A DNA stretch of 64,000 nt from Ruminiclostridium papyrosolvens DSM 2782 (GTDB lineage: Bacteria > Bacillota > Clostridia > Acetivibrionales > DSM-1351): positions 3,339,001-3,403,000 of the forward strand of contig NZ_CP119677.1 of assembly GCF_029318685.1 (NCBI RefSeq), read 5' to 3'. Numbering within the stretch: the first letter of the stretch is position 1; the number at the start of each line of letters is the position of its first letter. Of the stretch, positions 26,998-35,963 are shown in pieces. Below the pieces are notes generated by a model, which saw only the letters and a program-made list of their open reading frames with translations, did not search any database and was not told the DNA's origin. A program made the translations under genes and the position numbers.

Positions 26998-27474
26998 TTA
27001 TTCTAATTCATCCTCGTAAGTATCAAAATACTTATACGCCTCCTGTCCGTATCTTATGCTTCTGCACACATCCTCCAAGCTAGTCTCCCTCAAGTATTCA
27101 ATTGAACCCTGACACTCATTATCAAAGCTCTTGCGCATGTAGCGTATCAGTTCGTCATCTGTAAATTCATCAAGGGATTCGTTTTTAAAATAGTAAAATA
27201 TGTCCTGTAGGTCAGACAAAGTATCCATATAGTTTTCCTGCCAGATAAACGGAGAATCGCAAAACTCAAAAATCAGTTTATCTAAAATGCCCTTTCCCAG
27301 TTCTACTCGGCCATACCTCTTTAGTGTATTATATCTCTCTTCTGAAAGAGTCCGGATTTGTGCATTTGTAAGCACTAAACCAAACTTTGACGAAAATTCA
27401 TTGCATTTCTCAATTTGATTAATTTCGGACTCGTTCTGCGATAATAGTTTTTGGATTTGTAAAAAATCTTTCAT
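26998..27474 (-). CDS. Uncharacterised protein, DUF6323-like
   Basis: The 158-aa helical protein carries LTNAQIRTLSEERYNTLKRYGRVE and ends in an acidic tail. It contains MRKSFDNECQGSIEYL near residue 115. From memory it resembles DUF6323, the usual neighbour of DUF6179. AGGAGG precedes the ATG. It is the first gene of the pair and is preceded by the junction with accessory element 1. The function is unknown; the pair's conserved neighbourhood suggests a complex. Confidence 0.7.
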   Translation of the reverse strand: MKDFLQIQKLLSQNESEINQIEKCNEFSSKFGLVLTNAQIRTLSEERYNTLKRYGRVELGKGILDKLIFEFCDSPFIWQENYMDTLSDLQDIFYYFKNESLDEFTDDELIRYMRKSFDNECQGSIEYLRETSLEDVCRSIRYGQEAYKYFDTYEDELE

Positions 27475-27502
27475 AAAAATCCTCCTTTTATTAAAAAAGC
27501 CC

Positions 27503-27531
27503 TTGACAGCTATTTGCTTTTATGATATAGT
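27503..27531 (+). promoter_or_regulatory. Consensus promoter pointing into element 1
   Basis: TTGACA (27503-27508) and TATAGT (27526-27531) are 17 bp apart on the plus strand. No gene starts in the 66 bp before the element boundary. It may be a chromosomal promoter whose target was displaced, or it may now drive element genes. Confidence 0.6.
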
Positions 27532-27596
27532 ATAGTTGGATAGTTTTGCTTGCAGATTAACCGTTTGCTAAATTTAATAATATAACTTTTTATATA

Positions 27597-27620
27597 TTTT
27601 GTCAATAAAAAAAGATGCCG
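27597..27620. other. Left attachment site of element 1 (attL-like)
   Basis: TTTTGT core, CAAT, an A7 run and the arm GATGCCG. The arm is the exact inverse of CGGCATC at the right end. Confidence 0.65.
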
Positions 27621-27675
27621 CAACTTAGGCGGGGCATCATAGGGACAAAAGGTGAATCGGGTATAAATCCCTGTG

Positions 27676-27709
27676 AAGGGGCAGACAGTTTCGGCTGTCT
27701 GCCCCTTTT
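27676..27709 (+). terminator. Left-end terminator hairpin of element 1
   Basis: The 13-bp stem AAGGGGCAGACAG / CTGTCTGCCCCTT has a TTTCGG loop and is followed by TTTTC. The same loop and inner stem recur at 41358 at the left end of element 2. Confidence 0.85.
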
Positions 27710-27710
27710 C

Positions 27711-27835
27711 TTGCTTATGCGGCGGGAATACTTCTGTGATTTTTCACCCGCCACGATCCTTTCAATGAACAATTGCAGGGATGTAGGGTCAATTAAGGCT
27801 TGGACGGAAAAGCGTAAAGATGATGACGTTTTCAA
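27711..27835 (-). pseudogene. C-terminal remnant of a serine recombinase
   Basis: The minus strand encodes LIDPTSLQLFIERIVAGEK...KYSRR, which parallels ITELTPELLRMFIAKVVVGEK...KYSR near the end of the intact recombinase at 41396. Everything upstream, including the catalytic domain, is missing. The frame then runs on into the terminator. Confidence 0.8.
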
Positions 27836-27912
27836 GGTTTTACCGCTGCGAGTACAAAAAGCGCTTTAGCTGGATTAAGGCAGGGAGATTCGTAATGACA
27901 ATACCACACATT

Positions 27913-27942
27913 TTAGCGTGTTTATTACACGCTAATTTTTTT
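27913..27942 (+). terminator. Terminator in front of the sigma factor gene
   Basis: TTAGCGTGT and ACACGCTAA form a 9-bp stem with a 5-nt loop, followed by seven T residues. It stands 66 bp before the sigma factor start. It either blocks read-through from the left or acts as a leader attenuator. Confidence 0.8.
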
Positions 27943-28007
27943 ACCTGTATTGGTAACATTTTGAATGGCTCAGGGGTGTTTATGGTGAAAGGAGGAGGAT
28001 TTTAAAT

Positions 28008-28496
28008 ATGAAGCTACAATCATTGCGTACGGATGATTGTGTTGGAGATGTCATAAAGTTCTATAGCAATATGGTATACCGCCTTGCCTTTGCACGAACA
28101 GGGACAAGACACGATGCTGACGAAATTTTTCAGGAAGTCTTTTTTCGGTATATAAAAAAACAGCCGGTTTTTGAAAATGAAGCCCACAGAAAAGCATGGT
28201 TTATCAAAGTAACTGTCAACTGTTCCAAAAAGCTGTGGGGTTCTGCATGGAAAAGAAAAATTATTCCTTTGGAAGAAACCCTGCAATTTGAAACAAAAGA
28301 AGACATAGATCTTTACAACGAATTACAGCAATTGCCTGCAAAATATCGAGAAGTCATTCATTTATTTTACTATGAAGATATGACTACTGAAGAAATCGCT
28401 AAAGTATTAGAGCGGAAGAACACCACGGTAAGAACTCAGCTTACCCGTGCAAGGGTACTACTCAAAAATATTCTGAAGGAGGATTACGATGTTTAA
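28008..28496 (+). CDS. ECF-type RNA polymerase sigma factor
   Basis: The 162-aa protein has sigma region 2 (NMVYRLAFARTGTRHDADEIFQEVF) and region 4 (LPAKYREVIHLFYYEDMTTEEIA with the TTVRTQLTRAR recognition helix). AAAGGAGGAGG precedes the ATG. The next gene, a DUF4179 membrane protein, overlaps by 8 bp and is its likely anti-sigma or sensor partner. It is carried between the recombinase remnant and the MobC fragment of element 1, i.e. as cargo. Target genes are unknown; the Bce-type module downstream is a candidate. Confidence 0.9.
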   Translation: MKLQSLRTDDCVGDVIKFYSNMVYRLAFARTGTRHDADEIFQEVFFRYIKKQPVFENEAHRKAWFIKVTVNCSKKLWGSAWKRKIIPLEETLQFETKEDIDLYNELQQLPAKYREVIHLFYYEDMTTEEIAKVLERKNTTVRTQLTRARVLLKNILKEDYDV

Positions 28497-29544
28497 AGAA
28501 AGATATAGCCATATGAATAATCAAATTCATCCAAGAGATCAGTTGCTGCAAGATATTTTAGATTCGGCTCATGATGGTGATTGCAGCAAGCGCATTGAGC
28601 CTTTGCGACTGAAAAGGCCTGTTGTGGCTCTGGTTGCCTTGTGTATCTGCCTGACGATGGCAATGCCTGTACTTGCAGCAACAGTAGAACCCATCTATCA
28701 GCTGATGTATATGGTCTCTCCAAGCGTGGCACAATTTTTTATGCCGGTACAAAAATCCAGCGAGAGCAACGGTATAAAGCTGGAGGTGGTTTCCTCATAT
28801 ATTCATGACAACATTGCCGAAATATATGTTACAATGCAAGATTTAACTGGAGACCGCATTGATGGAACCACTGATCTCTTTGACAGCTATTCCATCAATC
28901 GTCCCTTTGATAGTTCGGCCCATTGTCAATTGATAGGCTATGAACAAAACACAAAAACGGCTACCTTTTTAATTACGATAGATGAGTGGGGGAGCCAAAA
29001 CATTGCTGGTGATAAAATTACTTTTTCTGTGCGGGAATTTTTAAGCCATAAAAATAAATATGATGGTCTGGAGATTCCAGTCGAGCTTTCCAGCATTCTT
29101 ACTGCCGAGCGAACTCAAACCGTATCGTCCAACGGTGGCGGCGGCAAGGACTATCAAAGCTATTTGGACTTTGAGAGGAATCCCATTGCTTTAATTCCTT
29201 CTGACCCTATGGAAGCGTTTCCTGTTGACGGCATTGACCTAACCGGAATTGCCTATATTGGCGGGAAACTGCATATTCAGACTGCCGTAAAAGAACCGCT
29301 GGACAATGATAATCACGGTTCATTTTATTTAAAAGATGCAACGGGCACTGACATCAGCTGCAATTACAGTTTCTCCTTTTCTAATCAATATGAACAGCCG
29401 GGGCGCATTGATTACCATGAATACGTCTTTGACATTCCTCAGGAGTATGTTTCAAAATATTTACTGTATGGAGATTTTGTGACATCTGGAATGAAAACAA
29501 AAGGCGACTGGCGAGTTACGTTTCCGTTAGAAAGTACCGAATAA
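28489..29544 (+). CDS. DUF4179-type membrane protein, probable anti-sigma/sensor
   Basis: The 351-aa protein begins with a cytoplasmic part of about 45 residues, then one membrane helix (PVVALVALCICLTMAMPVLAA) and a large external domain of about 280 residues. The segment after the helix (VEPIYQLMYMVSPSVAQFF) is characteristic of DUF4179 proteins, which commonly follow ECF sigma genes. No typical zinc anti-sigma motif is visible in the short N-terminal part, so its mode of sigma control is inferred from pairing alone. AAGGAGG precedes the ATG. Confidence 0.82.
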   Translation: MFKERYSHMNNQIHPRDQLLQDILDSAHDGDCSKRIEPLRLKRPVVALVALCICLTMAMPVLAATVEPIYQLMYMVSPSVAQFFMPVQKSSESNGIKLEVVSSYIHDNIAEIYVTMQDLTGDRIDGTTDLFDSYSINRPFDSSAHCQLIGYEQNTKTATFLITIDEWGSQNIAGDKITFSVREFLSHKNKYDGLEIPVELSSILTAERTQTVSSNGGGGKDYQSYLDFERNPIALIPSDPMEAFPVDGIDLTGIAYIGGKLHIQTAVKEPLDNDNHGSFYLKDATGTDISCNYSFSFSNQYEQPGRIDYHEYVFDIPQEYVSKYLLYGDFVTSGMKTKGDWRVTFPLESTE

Positions 29545-29554
29545 CCAAATTATC

Positions 29555-29725
29555 TGCTTGTGTACCATCTCCGGCAGACTGTCGATGACGATGATTTTCC
29601 GTTTCACCGCCGTGTCTATTATAAATTCCGAGGCCGTTCGGCCTGCCAGTTTTGCTCTGCCGAGAATCGCCTCCTTTTCCTGAGGCGTCATTCGGATGTT
29701 GAATTATTCGCTTTTCATGGTTCAT
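29555..29725 (-). pseudogene. Truncated MobC relaxosome protein
   Basis: Read on the minus strand the region gives MNHEKRIIQ and, in a second frame, RMTPQEKEAILGRAKLAGR then ASEFIIDTAV and IIVIDSLPEM. This is the ribbon-helix-helix MobC pattern also seen at 44869-45174. The two parts are in different frames and the C-terminal half is absent, so it is a broken gene. Confidence 0.75.
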
Positions 29726-29929
29726 GCGCTACTTTCGTTCCACGGGGTGTGGGGCAGCACCCCGGTTTTTATGCTGTGTATCGGACTCACCTCCTGCGTA
29801 ATAATGAATCGTAATTTGAAATTTTCCATTCACAGTGCTATCATTATCGTACAGACAAAATCCAGAGTACACAGGGAGCGCAAATGATGGGTTTTATCGA
29901 AATTTGATTATTTGCAGAAAGAAAAAAAC
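29726..29929. other. Remnant of the mob/rep intergenic region
   Basis: A GC-rich hairpin (GGGGTG...CACCCC near 29744) occupies the position of the oriT-like hairpins of element 2. TTGAAA (29816-29821) and TATCAT (29839-29844), 17 bp apart, match the promoter in front of the intact DUF6076 gene. The RepA-like gene normally present between them has been deleted. Confidence 0.55.
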
Positions 29930-30462
29930 ATGGCGCAGTATCCATATATCCGGGTCTTATACGGCAGCGACGGACTGGTGCATTTAAGGTGGATATCGAC
30001 ACTCTGCGGGATATCCATGACTGGAAGCTAACCGAACAGGAAGACCTGCCGGAGATTATGCATTAGGACGTCAAGGGTGTAAGTCTGATGCCCTATTACC
30101 TGATCGAATATCTGGATGAGATGCTGTTCTTTGAATTTGCCGAGATGCTCAAAAACGGGCAGTATTTCGTGCTGTCGGATAAGCGAAAGCGGAATTTTTG
30201 CGACAGACCGTTTGAGGGCAAGCGAACCTGCAAGCAAGTGGGAGCAAAGCTGTTTTTTGAAAAAGGCGTTGAAGCTGACACGTTTTTATTGCAATATCTC
30301 ATCGAGTACAACAAGGTCTATTCCCGCCGATACCGAGCGGCGGGGAAATATGCCGGGGAGCAGTTCAAGTCTTGGTCTGCCGCCGCCAGTCAGGCCAGGC
30401 GTGACTATGTGGAGGGTAAAATCTCCGGGGTGGAAATGCTGGCAAGGGTACGAGTGGATTAA
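29930..30462 (+). pseudogene. Decayed DUF6076-type gene
   Basis: It starts with AQYPYIRVLYGSD, parallel to EQYPLIKIFEGSD of the intact copy at 46686. It then loses about 220 codons and shifts frame. VDIDTLRDIHDWKL continues up to a TAG where the intact copy has CAG. The rest (SLMPYYLIEYLDE, DKRKRNFCDRP, TCKQVGAKLFF) is open to the normal end. Ten codons holding the first CxxC pair are also deleted in frame. It is certainly non-functional as a full protein. Confidence 0.85.
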
Positions 30463-30655
30463 AGCCAGAGAAAAACAGGTATGTAAGGATTCATTACACA
30501 TCTGCCGCCTTAGCTTGGTTTTAATATTTGTAATCAAGGCTACAAGGCAGAACTATGGGGGTTAGACCACAATTCAGAATATTTAAGAAGTTATCTACTC
30601 TACTCCCCCTAATTTGGATGGGAACGGAAATGATACAATAGAGGACGGTGAGAAC

Positions 30656-31318
30656 TTGGCTAAAATACTGATTGTAGAAGACGAAAAGAGCATAAGCGAT
30701 GAGCTTGCCATTCTATTACAAAACGCGGGATACGATACGGCAGTCATTGAAGATTTTGCGGATACAGAGGCACAGATTAAAAAAACCATGCCCGATCTTG
30801 TTTTGCTAGATATTGGGCTGCCAGGACAGGATGGCTACCGTATCTGCACGGAACTTCGGAAAACCTCTCAGATCCCAGTTATCTTTGTCACCAGCAGGAA
30901 CACCTCCATGGACGAGCTCAGAGCGCTGAGCCTCGGCGGCGACGATTTTATCTCCAAGCCATATGACCTGCCGATCCTGCTGGCCCGTATCCAGGCGCTT
31001 CTTCGCAGGAGCGGCCAGGCCGAAAAAGATATCTTGACGGTGAATGGACTGACCCTTTCGTTACCCAATTGGGAGATTGAACACAACGGGCAGCGTGCGG
31101 ATATCACGAAAAACGAGGCAAAAATCCTGTCCTGCCTGATGAAAACACCCGGTAAAATCGTTTCCCGTTCCGACTTGATCGAATATCTCTGGGATAATCA
31201 GGTCTATATTGACGACAATACACTCAGCGTCAATGTCACGCGCCTGCGGGGCAAACTGAACAATATCGGACTGCCGGACTATGTTAAGACAAAGCGCGGA
31301 TTGGGGTATAAAATATGA
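30656..31318 (+). CDS. OmpR-family response regulator, BceR-type
   Basis: The 220-aa protein has a receiver domain (ILIVEDEKSI, LLDIGLPGQDG with phospho-acceptor Asp, FISKPYD) and a winged-helix DNA-binding domain (LSCLMKTPGKIVSRSDLIEYLW, NVTRLRGKL). I favour the TTG at 30656 because the product then starts AKILIVED as in relatives; the frame also opens with ATG at 30614. Its stop overlaps the kinase ATG. With the next three genes it forms a BceRS-BceAB module, which senses and resists peptide antibiotics acting on cell-wall lipids. Confidence 0.88.
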   Translation: MAKILIVEDEKSISDELAILLQNAGYDTAVIEDFADTEAQIKKTMPDLVLLDIGLPGQDGYRICTELRKTSQIPVIFVTSRNTSMDELRALSLGGDDFISKPYDLPILLARIQALLRRSGQAEKDILTVNGLTLSLPNWEIEHNGQRADITKNEAKILSCLMKTPGKIVSRSDLIEYLWDNQVYIDDNTLSVNVTRLRGKLNNIGLPDYVKTKRGLGYKI

Positions 31319-32328
31319 AGATTGGGGAGTTCATCCACGACCGGATTATGTCCCTGTTGCTGCACTTGTTTTGTATGCTAGCTCTTTCTGCCTTCCTGCT
31401 CCTCACAGGGACAAGCTGGGGAGTTGTTTTTATTATTCTGATTGTATGGGCAACCGGCCTTTGTGCAGTGACTGTGGCCGCTTATTTCAGGCAAAGGAAT
31501 CACATTCGTGAGCTAAAGTCCATCATGGACGGTTTGAATCAAAAGTATCTCTTTATGGAATGTGCTCCCAAGCCAAATGATTATTTTGGGCGCAAAATCT
31601 TCGAGCTTTTCAAGTGCTCCGGAAAGTCGATGATCGAAGCCGTGTCTAATGCGGAGGAAAAGCAGCGGGATTACCGAGAATACATTGAAAACTGGGTGCA
31701 TGAAATCAAGGTTCCCATTACGGCGATTGAACTCATCTGTGAAAACAATAAATCTGAAACCAGTCGGAAAATCCGTTCTCGGCTGGCGCTTATCGAAGGT
31801 CATGTGGAGCGTGCTCTTTACTATGCGAGGCTCGATTGCGTGGAGAAGGATTTTATTATACGGGAGACTTCCCTTGCAGAAACCGTTAAGAAGGCACTGT
31901 CGAGGTATCGCTTCTTACTGACACAGAAAAATATGCGAGTCGAAACTGAAAATTTGGACAAATTCGTTTATACCGACGGAAAATGGGTGGAATTTATGCT
32001 GGGACAGTTTTTATCAAACGCGGTCAAATACAGAAGTGCTTCACCGGTAATCCGCATCTGTGCGGAAGAATCTCACGGTAGAACAAGACTGACGATTAAA
32101 GATAATGGAATCGGTATTCCCATATCGGAGCTGCGGCGAATCTTCGACAAGGGCTTCACAGGCAGTAACGGCCGTGCGCTTGGAGGCTCTACGGGCATGG
32201 GGCTGTACCTTTGCCGAAAGCTTGCCGAAGCCCTGGGTGTATATCTGGAGGCTGATTCAAGAGAAAACGAATACACGGCGATTGCCATTTGCTTTCCGCG
32301 GCCGCTATCTTACGAAAATGAAAGATAG
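31315..32328 (+). CDS. Intramembrane-sensing histidine kinase, BceS-type
   Basis: The 337-aa protein has two membrane helices close together (about residues 13-60) with no extracellular domain. This is the mark of kinases that sense through their ABC transporter. The dimerisation region has WVHEIKVPITAIEL with the phosphorylatable His. The ATPase domain has FLSNAVKY, DNGIGIP, and GSTGMGLYLCRKL. It is translationally coupled to the regulator by an ATGA overlap. Confidence 0.9.
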   Translation: MKIGEFIHDRIMSLLLHLFCMLALSAFLLLTGTSWGVVFIILIVWATGLCAVTVAAYFRQRNHIRELKSIMDGLNQKYLFMECAPKPNDYFGRKIFELFKCSGKSMIEAVSNAEEKQRDYREYIENWVHEIKVPITAIELICENNKSETSRKIRSRLALIEGHVERALYYARLDCVEKDFIIRETSLAETVKKALSRYRFLLTQKNMRVETENLDKFVYTDGKWVEFMLGQFLSNAVKYRSASPVIRICAEESHGRTRLTIKDNGIGIPISELRRIFDKGFTGSNGRALGGSTGMGLYLCRKLAEALGVYLEADSRENEYTAIAICFPRPLSYENER

Positions 32329-32397
32329 CGGAAAGAAATATCGCTACATCAAAAACTTCTTCTGTATTATCATAATGGAGGAAGGAGCGAATAGATT

Positions 32398-33156
32398 ATG
32401 CTGAGAGTTTCACAGATTGAAAAATATTATGGCAGTAAAAATAACGTAACAAAAGCGCTGGATCGGGTCAGCTTTGATGTGGAGAACGGCGAATTCATTG
32501 CCATCATGGGTGCGTCTGGCTCGGGAAAGACCACACTACTCAATTGCATCTCCACAATTGACTCAGTAAGTGCGGGAAATGTATATCTGGACAGTGAGAA
32601 CATCTCCGAAATACCGGAAGAAAAATTGGCGAGATTCCGCCGTGAAAAGCTCGGGTTTGTATTTCAGGACTTCAATCTGCTGGATACTTTGACTATTGAG
32701 GAAAATATCGCCATCACTCTGACGATAAACGAATATCCCCCTGAGCAAGTGAAGGAAAAAGTGAGAAGCGTTGCAAGGCAGCTTGGAATCGATGATATTC
32801 TTTCCAAATTTCCATATCAGGTATCGGGAGGTCAGAAGCAGCGCTGCGCCTGTGCCCGTGCTATGGTGTTCGGTCAGAGCCTGATTTTGGCCGACGAACC
32901 CACGGGAGCGCTGGACTCCAAATCCTCTAAAAACCTGCTGGAGTTGATGGGAAAAATCAACAGGGAAAACGGGACCACTATTCTGATGGTGACCCATGAT
33001 GCGTTCAGTGCCAGCTACGCTCACCGCATTATCTTTTTGAAAGATGGGCGGCTTTTTAACGAACTGTATCATGGCGACAAGCCGCGCAGGGAATTTTTCC
33101 ACGAGATTCTTGATGTGCTCTCCGTTCTGGGAGGTGACACAGACGATGCTCTCTAA
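32398..33156 (+). CDS. ABC transporter ATPase, BceA-type
   Basis: The 252-aa ATPase has Walker A GASGSGKTT, Q-loop FQDFNLLDTL, signature SGGQKQR and Walker B LILADEPTGALD, followed by the switch His in VTHDAF. It is the MacB/BceA subfamily that powers FtsX-like permeases. AAGGAG lies before the ATG. The permease gene overlaps its end by 11 bp. Confidence 0.93.
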   Translation: MLRVSQIEKYYGSKNNVTKALDRVSFDVENGEFIAIMGASGSGKTTLLNCISTIDSVSAGNVYLDSENISEIPEEKLARFRREKLGFVFQDFNLLDTLTIEENIAITLTINEYPPEQVKEKVRSVARQLGIDDILSKFPYQVSGGQKQRCACARAMVFGQSLILADEPTGALDSKSSKNLLELMGKINRENGTTILMVTHDAFSASYAHRIIFLKDGRLFNELYHGDKPRREFFHEILDVLSVLGGDTDDAL

Positions 33157-35104
33157 ACTCTCTCTGCGCAATGCAGCCCGGCAGATGAAAGACTATTTTA
33201 TTTACTTTATCACCATTGCCATTGCTGCCTCGCTGATCTTTGCCTTTAACGCCCTTGTTTTTTCGCAGGAAATAAGAAGCCTTTCCAAACTTCTGGACAC
33301 CTTGCCTTTGATGATTGGCATCGCCAGCTTTGTAGTTGTGTGCATCATCGGCTGGCTTGTCTTTTACACCATGCGTTTTATGATGAAACGCCGCAGCCGG
33401 GAATTCGGCACTTACCTCTTACTTGGCATTGAGCGAAAAAGAATCGTTAACCTGTTTTTCATGGAAAACCTCATCATCGGGGCAGTGGCTCTGCTAATTG
33501 GTTTGCTCACCGGGAACCTCCTATATCAGGGGCTTCGGGCGATGCTGCTGCGCTTATATGAGATACAGTACCACTTCAGCTATGTGTTTTCCCTGTCCGC
33601 AGCGCTACTCACCTTTGTTTATTTTGCGGTGATCTTTATAGTGGCGCTTTTTTTGAATCGGAGAAAAATCAAGAAATCTAAAATTAGCGACCTGATTTAT
33701 ATGGATCAATATAATGAGAAAGAGCTTGCTCCCGACAGCAAAAAACGTAAGAAGCTCTTCGTCGCTTCGATGACGAGCGGAGTTGCCGGAATCGGACTGC
33801 TGATCACCTACGATGCAACGCTTAGCCTGATCGGGGCCTTTGTCATCATCTTTTTCCTGTTTACTTTTTACATCAGCTTTTCTTCTGGAATAGCGGCCTA
33901 TTTTGAAAAGCATGAGAGGAAGAAGTACGGCGGTAATACTCTTTACGTCTTTCGCTCTCTTACGTCTAAGGTCGGCAGCATGGGAATTACGCTGTCGGTT
34001 ATATCCATCTTGCTGACCGCAACGCTGATTGCAGTTGGGACCGGCTTGTCCTTCAACCAACTTTTTATGCGAAATGCGGAGCTTGAAACCGCTCACAGCA
34101 TCTATATAGGCTCGGAACAAGCAACGGATTTTACCGATTACAGGAAATATATTGATAGGAATCTTAATGTAAAAAGCGAATGGCAGTACAATGTTTACAA
34201 GCTGGATAGCGACTCTGTAACCCGGTATGTCGGTCCTTACCGGGATGACTTCCGTGCCTATGATTACGATACCATAATAGCGTTTTCAGACTACACCAAA
34301 ATCAGGGACATGCTTGGATATCAAAAAGTTGCGCTGCCTGAGGGAGAATATATCATCCAGTGTCTGGATTATCTTGCAAAGCCTTTAGAACAGTATAACG
34401 AAACTGTCCAAATCGACGACAGAACGCTGGTCAGGGGCTCGGTATATCACGAAACTTTTACCCAGCAGAGCTGGAATGGAAACGGCAGCGGTTTTATCCT
34501 TGTGGTTCCCGATGAAATCGCAAAAACGCTGCCGGTATCTCACAGTGCCTATGTAGCTATGACCGATGTTCCCGTAACCACGACTGAGTACAAGACGCTG
34601 GACACGATACGCATGGACCGGCATGAAAACAATCACGATGTCGGTTATGATATGATTTACTCCAAAGAAGTTGTGAAGGAGCAGAACGCGTCGTTATACG
34701 CGGTCATTGTCTTTCCGCTGTTTTATGTGGCGCTGGTGCTGCTGATCGTCTCGGCGACCGTTTTGGCGTTCCAGATCCTCAGCGAAATGAAAAGCTATCA
34801 GAACCAATATGCCACTCTACATATGCTTGGAGCTGATAAAAAGTATTTAAACAACGCGCTTCGCAGGCAGTTTGCAGTATATTACGTACTGCCCATATTT
34901 CCCGCTGTGGTAATCAGCAGTATCTTCATATTTTTTCTGTGCATGGCTTTAGACCCCGGTGTGTTTCAGGGTATCGCTCAGATTTTCCTTGTTGTCGGCG
35001 CAACGCTTGCCATATTCTTTTCGGTGTTTGCCATCTACATCGCAGCCTCGTATGTAAACTTAAAAAGAAACGTTTGCCGGGCGCATAAAGATCCTTCTTC
35101 ATAA
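33146..35104 (+). CDS. FtsX-like ABC permease, BceB-type
   Basis: I start it at the ATG at 33146 (652 aa), after GGGAGGTG; the frame is open from 33044 but lies inside the ATPase gene. It opens MLSKLSLRNAARQMKDYFIYF, typical of BceB. About ten membrane helices are visible, with a large extracellular domain between helices 7 and 8 (roughly residues 310-530). That domain is the drug-binding part in relatives. MKSYQNQYATLHMLGADKKYL is the cytoplasmic FtsX motif. The predicted role is removal of bacitracin- or lantibiotic-like peptides from their lipid target. Confidence 0.9.
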   Translation: MLSKLSLRNAARQMKDYFIYFITIAIAASLIFAFNALVFSQEIRSLSKLLDTLPLMIGIASFVVVCIIGWLVFYTMRFMMKRRSREFGTYLLLGIERKRIVNLFFMENLIIGAVALLIGLLTGNLLYQGLRAMLLRLYEIQYHFSYVFSLSAALLTFVYFAVIFIVALFLNRRKIKKSKISDLIYMDQYNEKELAPDSKKRKKLFVASMTSGVAGIGLLITYDATLSLIGAFVIIFFLFTFYISFSSGIAAYFEKHERKKYGGNTLYVFRSLTSKVGSMGITLSVISILLTATLIAVGTGLSFNQLFMRNAELETAHSIYIGSEQATDFTDYRKYIDRNLNVKSEWQYNVYKLDSDSVTRYVGPYRDDFRAYDYDTIIAFSDYTKIRDMLGYQKVALPEGEYIIQCLDYLAKPLEQYNETVQIDDRTLVRGSVYHETFTQQSWNGNGSGFILVVPDEIAKTLPVSHSAYVAMTDVPVTTTEYKTLDTIRMDRHENNHDVGYDMIYSKEVVKEQNASLYAVIVFPLFYVALVLLIVSATVLAFQILSEMKSYQNQYATLHMLGADKKYLNNALRRQFAVYYVLPIFPAVVISSIFIFFLCMALDPGVFQGIAQIFLVVGATLAIFFSVFAIYIAASYVNLKRNVCRAHKDPSS

Positions 35105-35182
35105 GTTTAGCATTAAAAGCAAAATACGACGCTGTCAGATTCCCCTTTACCGGAGAAGTCTCAAGTTGCTGGACAAATAGTC

Positions 35183-35895
35183 ATGACCACCCGTAAAACG
35201 GGTGGCTTGTGATAGCCCTATAAGGGCTTGTTACCGGCCAGCGCCTAAAGACGCTGGCTTTCACTTTGTTCAAGCTATTATTGCCCTTGCCGCTTTTGCT
35301 ACCCCTGAAGGGACAAACGTACTACTGGCTACCCCTTAAAGGGGTCTTCATACTCTTTCACGCTTAGTTTATCTACCATAATATCGTGCTTTTCTTGCTC
35401 TTGTATATACTTCTTAATAGTTGCCTCATTGAGTCCTACAGTACTCACATAAAATCCCTCTGCCCAAAAGTGTCTATTTCCAAACTTATATTTTAAGTTT
35501 GCATGCATATCAAATATCATTAATGCACTTTTTCCTTTTAGATATCCCATGAAACTTGATACACTTATTTTAGGCGGTATACTTACTAACATGTGTATAT
35601 GGTCTGGCATTAGATGCCCTTCTATTATTTCAACTCCCTTGTAATTGCACAGTCTCTTTAATATTTCTCTTATACTTTGCTTGTATTGATTATAAATTAC
35701 TTTTCGTCTATACTTTGGAGTGAACACAATATGATACTTACACATCCATTTGGTATGTGCTAAATTATTTTGTTTTATTGCCATTGAAATCACCTTTCTT
35801 TAGTTAAACTAGTAGCTTGAACAACTCTATTTTAACGGTTAGGTGATTTTTTTGTATAACTTTTTGTCGCCACCCGCATAGCAGGTGGTTTATTG
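35183..35895 (-). mobile_element. IS200-type insertion sequence
   Basis: One small TnpA gene is flanked by subterminal palindromes: CCACCCG...CGGGTGG at 35187-35205 and CCACC...GGTGG at 35870-35888. Non-identical hairpins instead of inverted repeats are the mark of the IS200/IS605 group. There is no tnpB gene. The left (3') end is repeated without a transposase at 15078. Exact ends are approximate. Confidence 0.8.
35329..35793 (-). CDS. tnpA: IS200-family Y1 transposase TnpA
   Basis: The 154-aa protein has the family order. CKYHIVFTPKYRRKV comes at the start, then GHLMPDHIHMLVSIPP with the HUH histidine pair, SSFMGYLKGKSAL, and GNRHFWAEGFYVSTVG. NEATIKKYIQEQEKHD holds the catalytic Tyr. Such enzymes move single-stranded DNA by peel-and-paste. 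The length is normal, so it may be active. Confidence 0.94.
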   Translation of the reverse strand: MISMAIKQNNLAHTKWMCKYHIVFTPKYRRKVIYNQYKQSIREILKRLCNYKGVEIIEGHLMPDHIHMLVSIPPKISVSSFMGYLKGKSALMIFDMHANLKYKFGNRHFWAEGFYVSTVGLNEATIKKYIQEQEKHDIMVDKLSVKEYEDPFKG

Positions 35896-35963
35896 TTTCG
35901 CATGACTCATTTCTCTTGCGAGAAACTCGCCTAATGCTCAACAGGCTAAAGCCCATAATAAAT

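Noticed and set aside
32563-33171. A 202-codon frame antisense to the BceA-type ATPase
   Set aside because: The sense strand has all ABC motifs; the antisense product is an incidental open frame in GC-richer DNA.
35329-35793. A TnpB/omega-RNA system with the IS200 copy
   Set aside because: Only TnpA is present; no tnpB frame follows, so guide-RNA nuclease activity is not supported.
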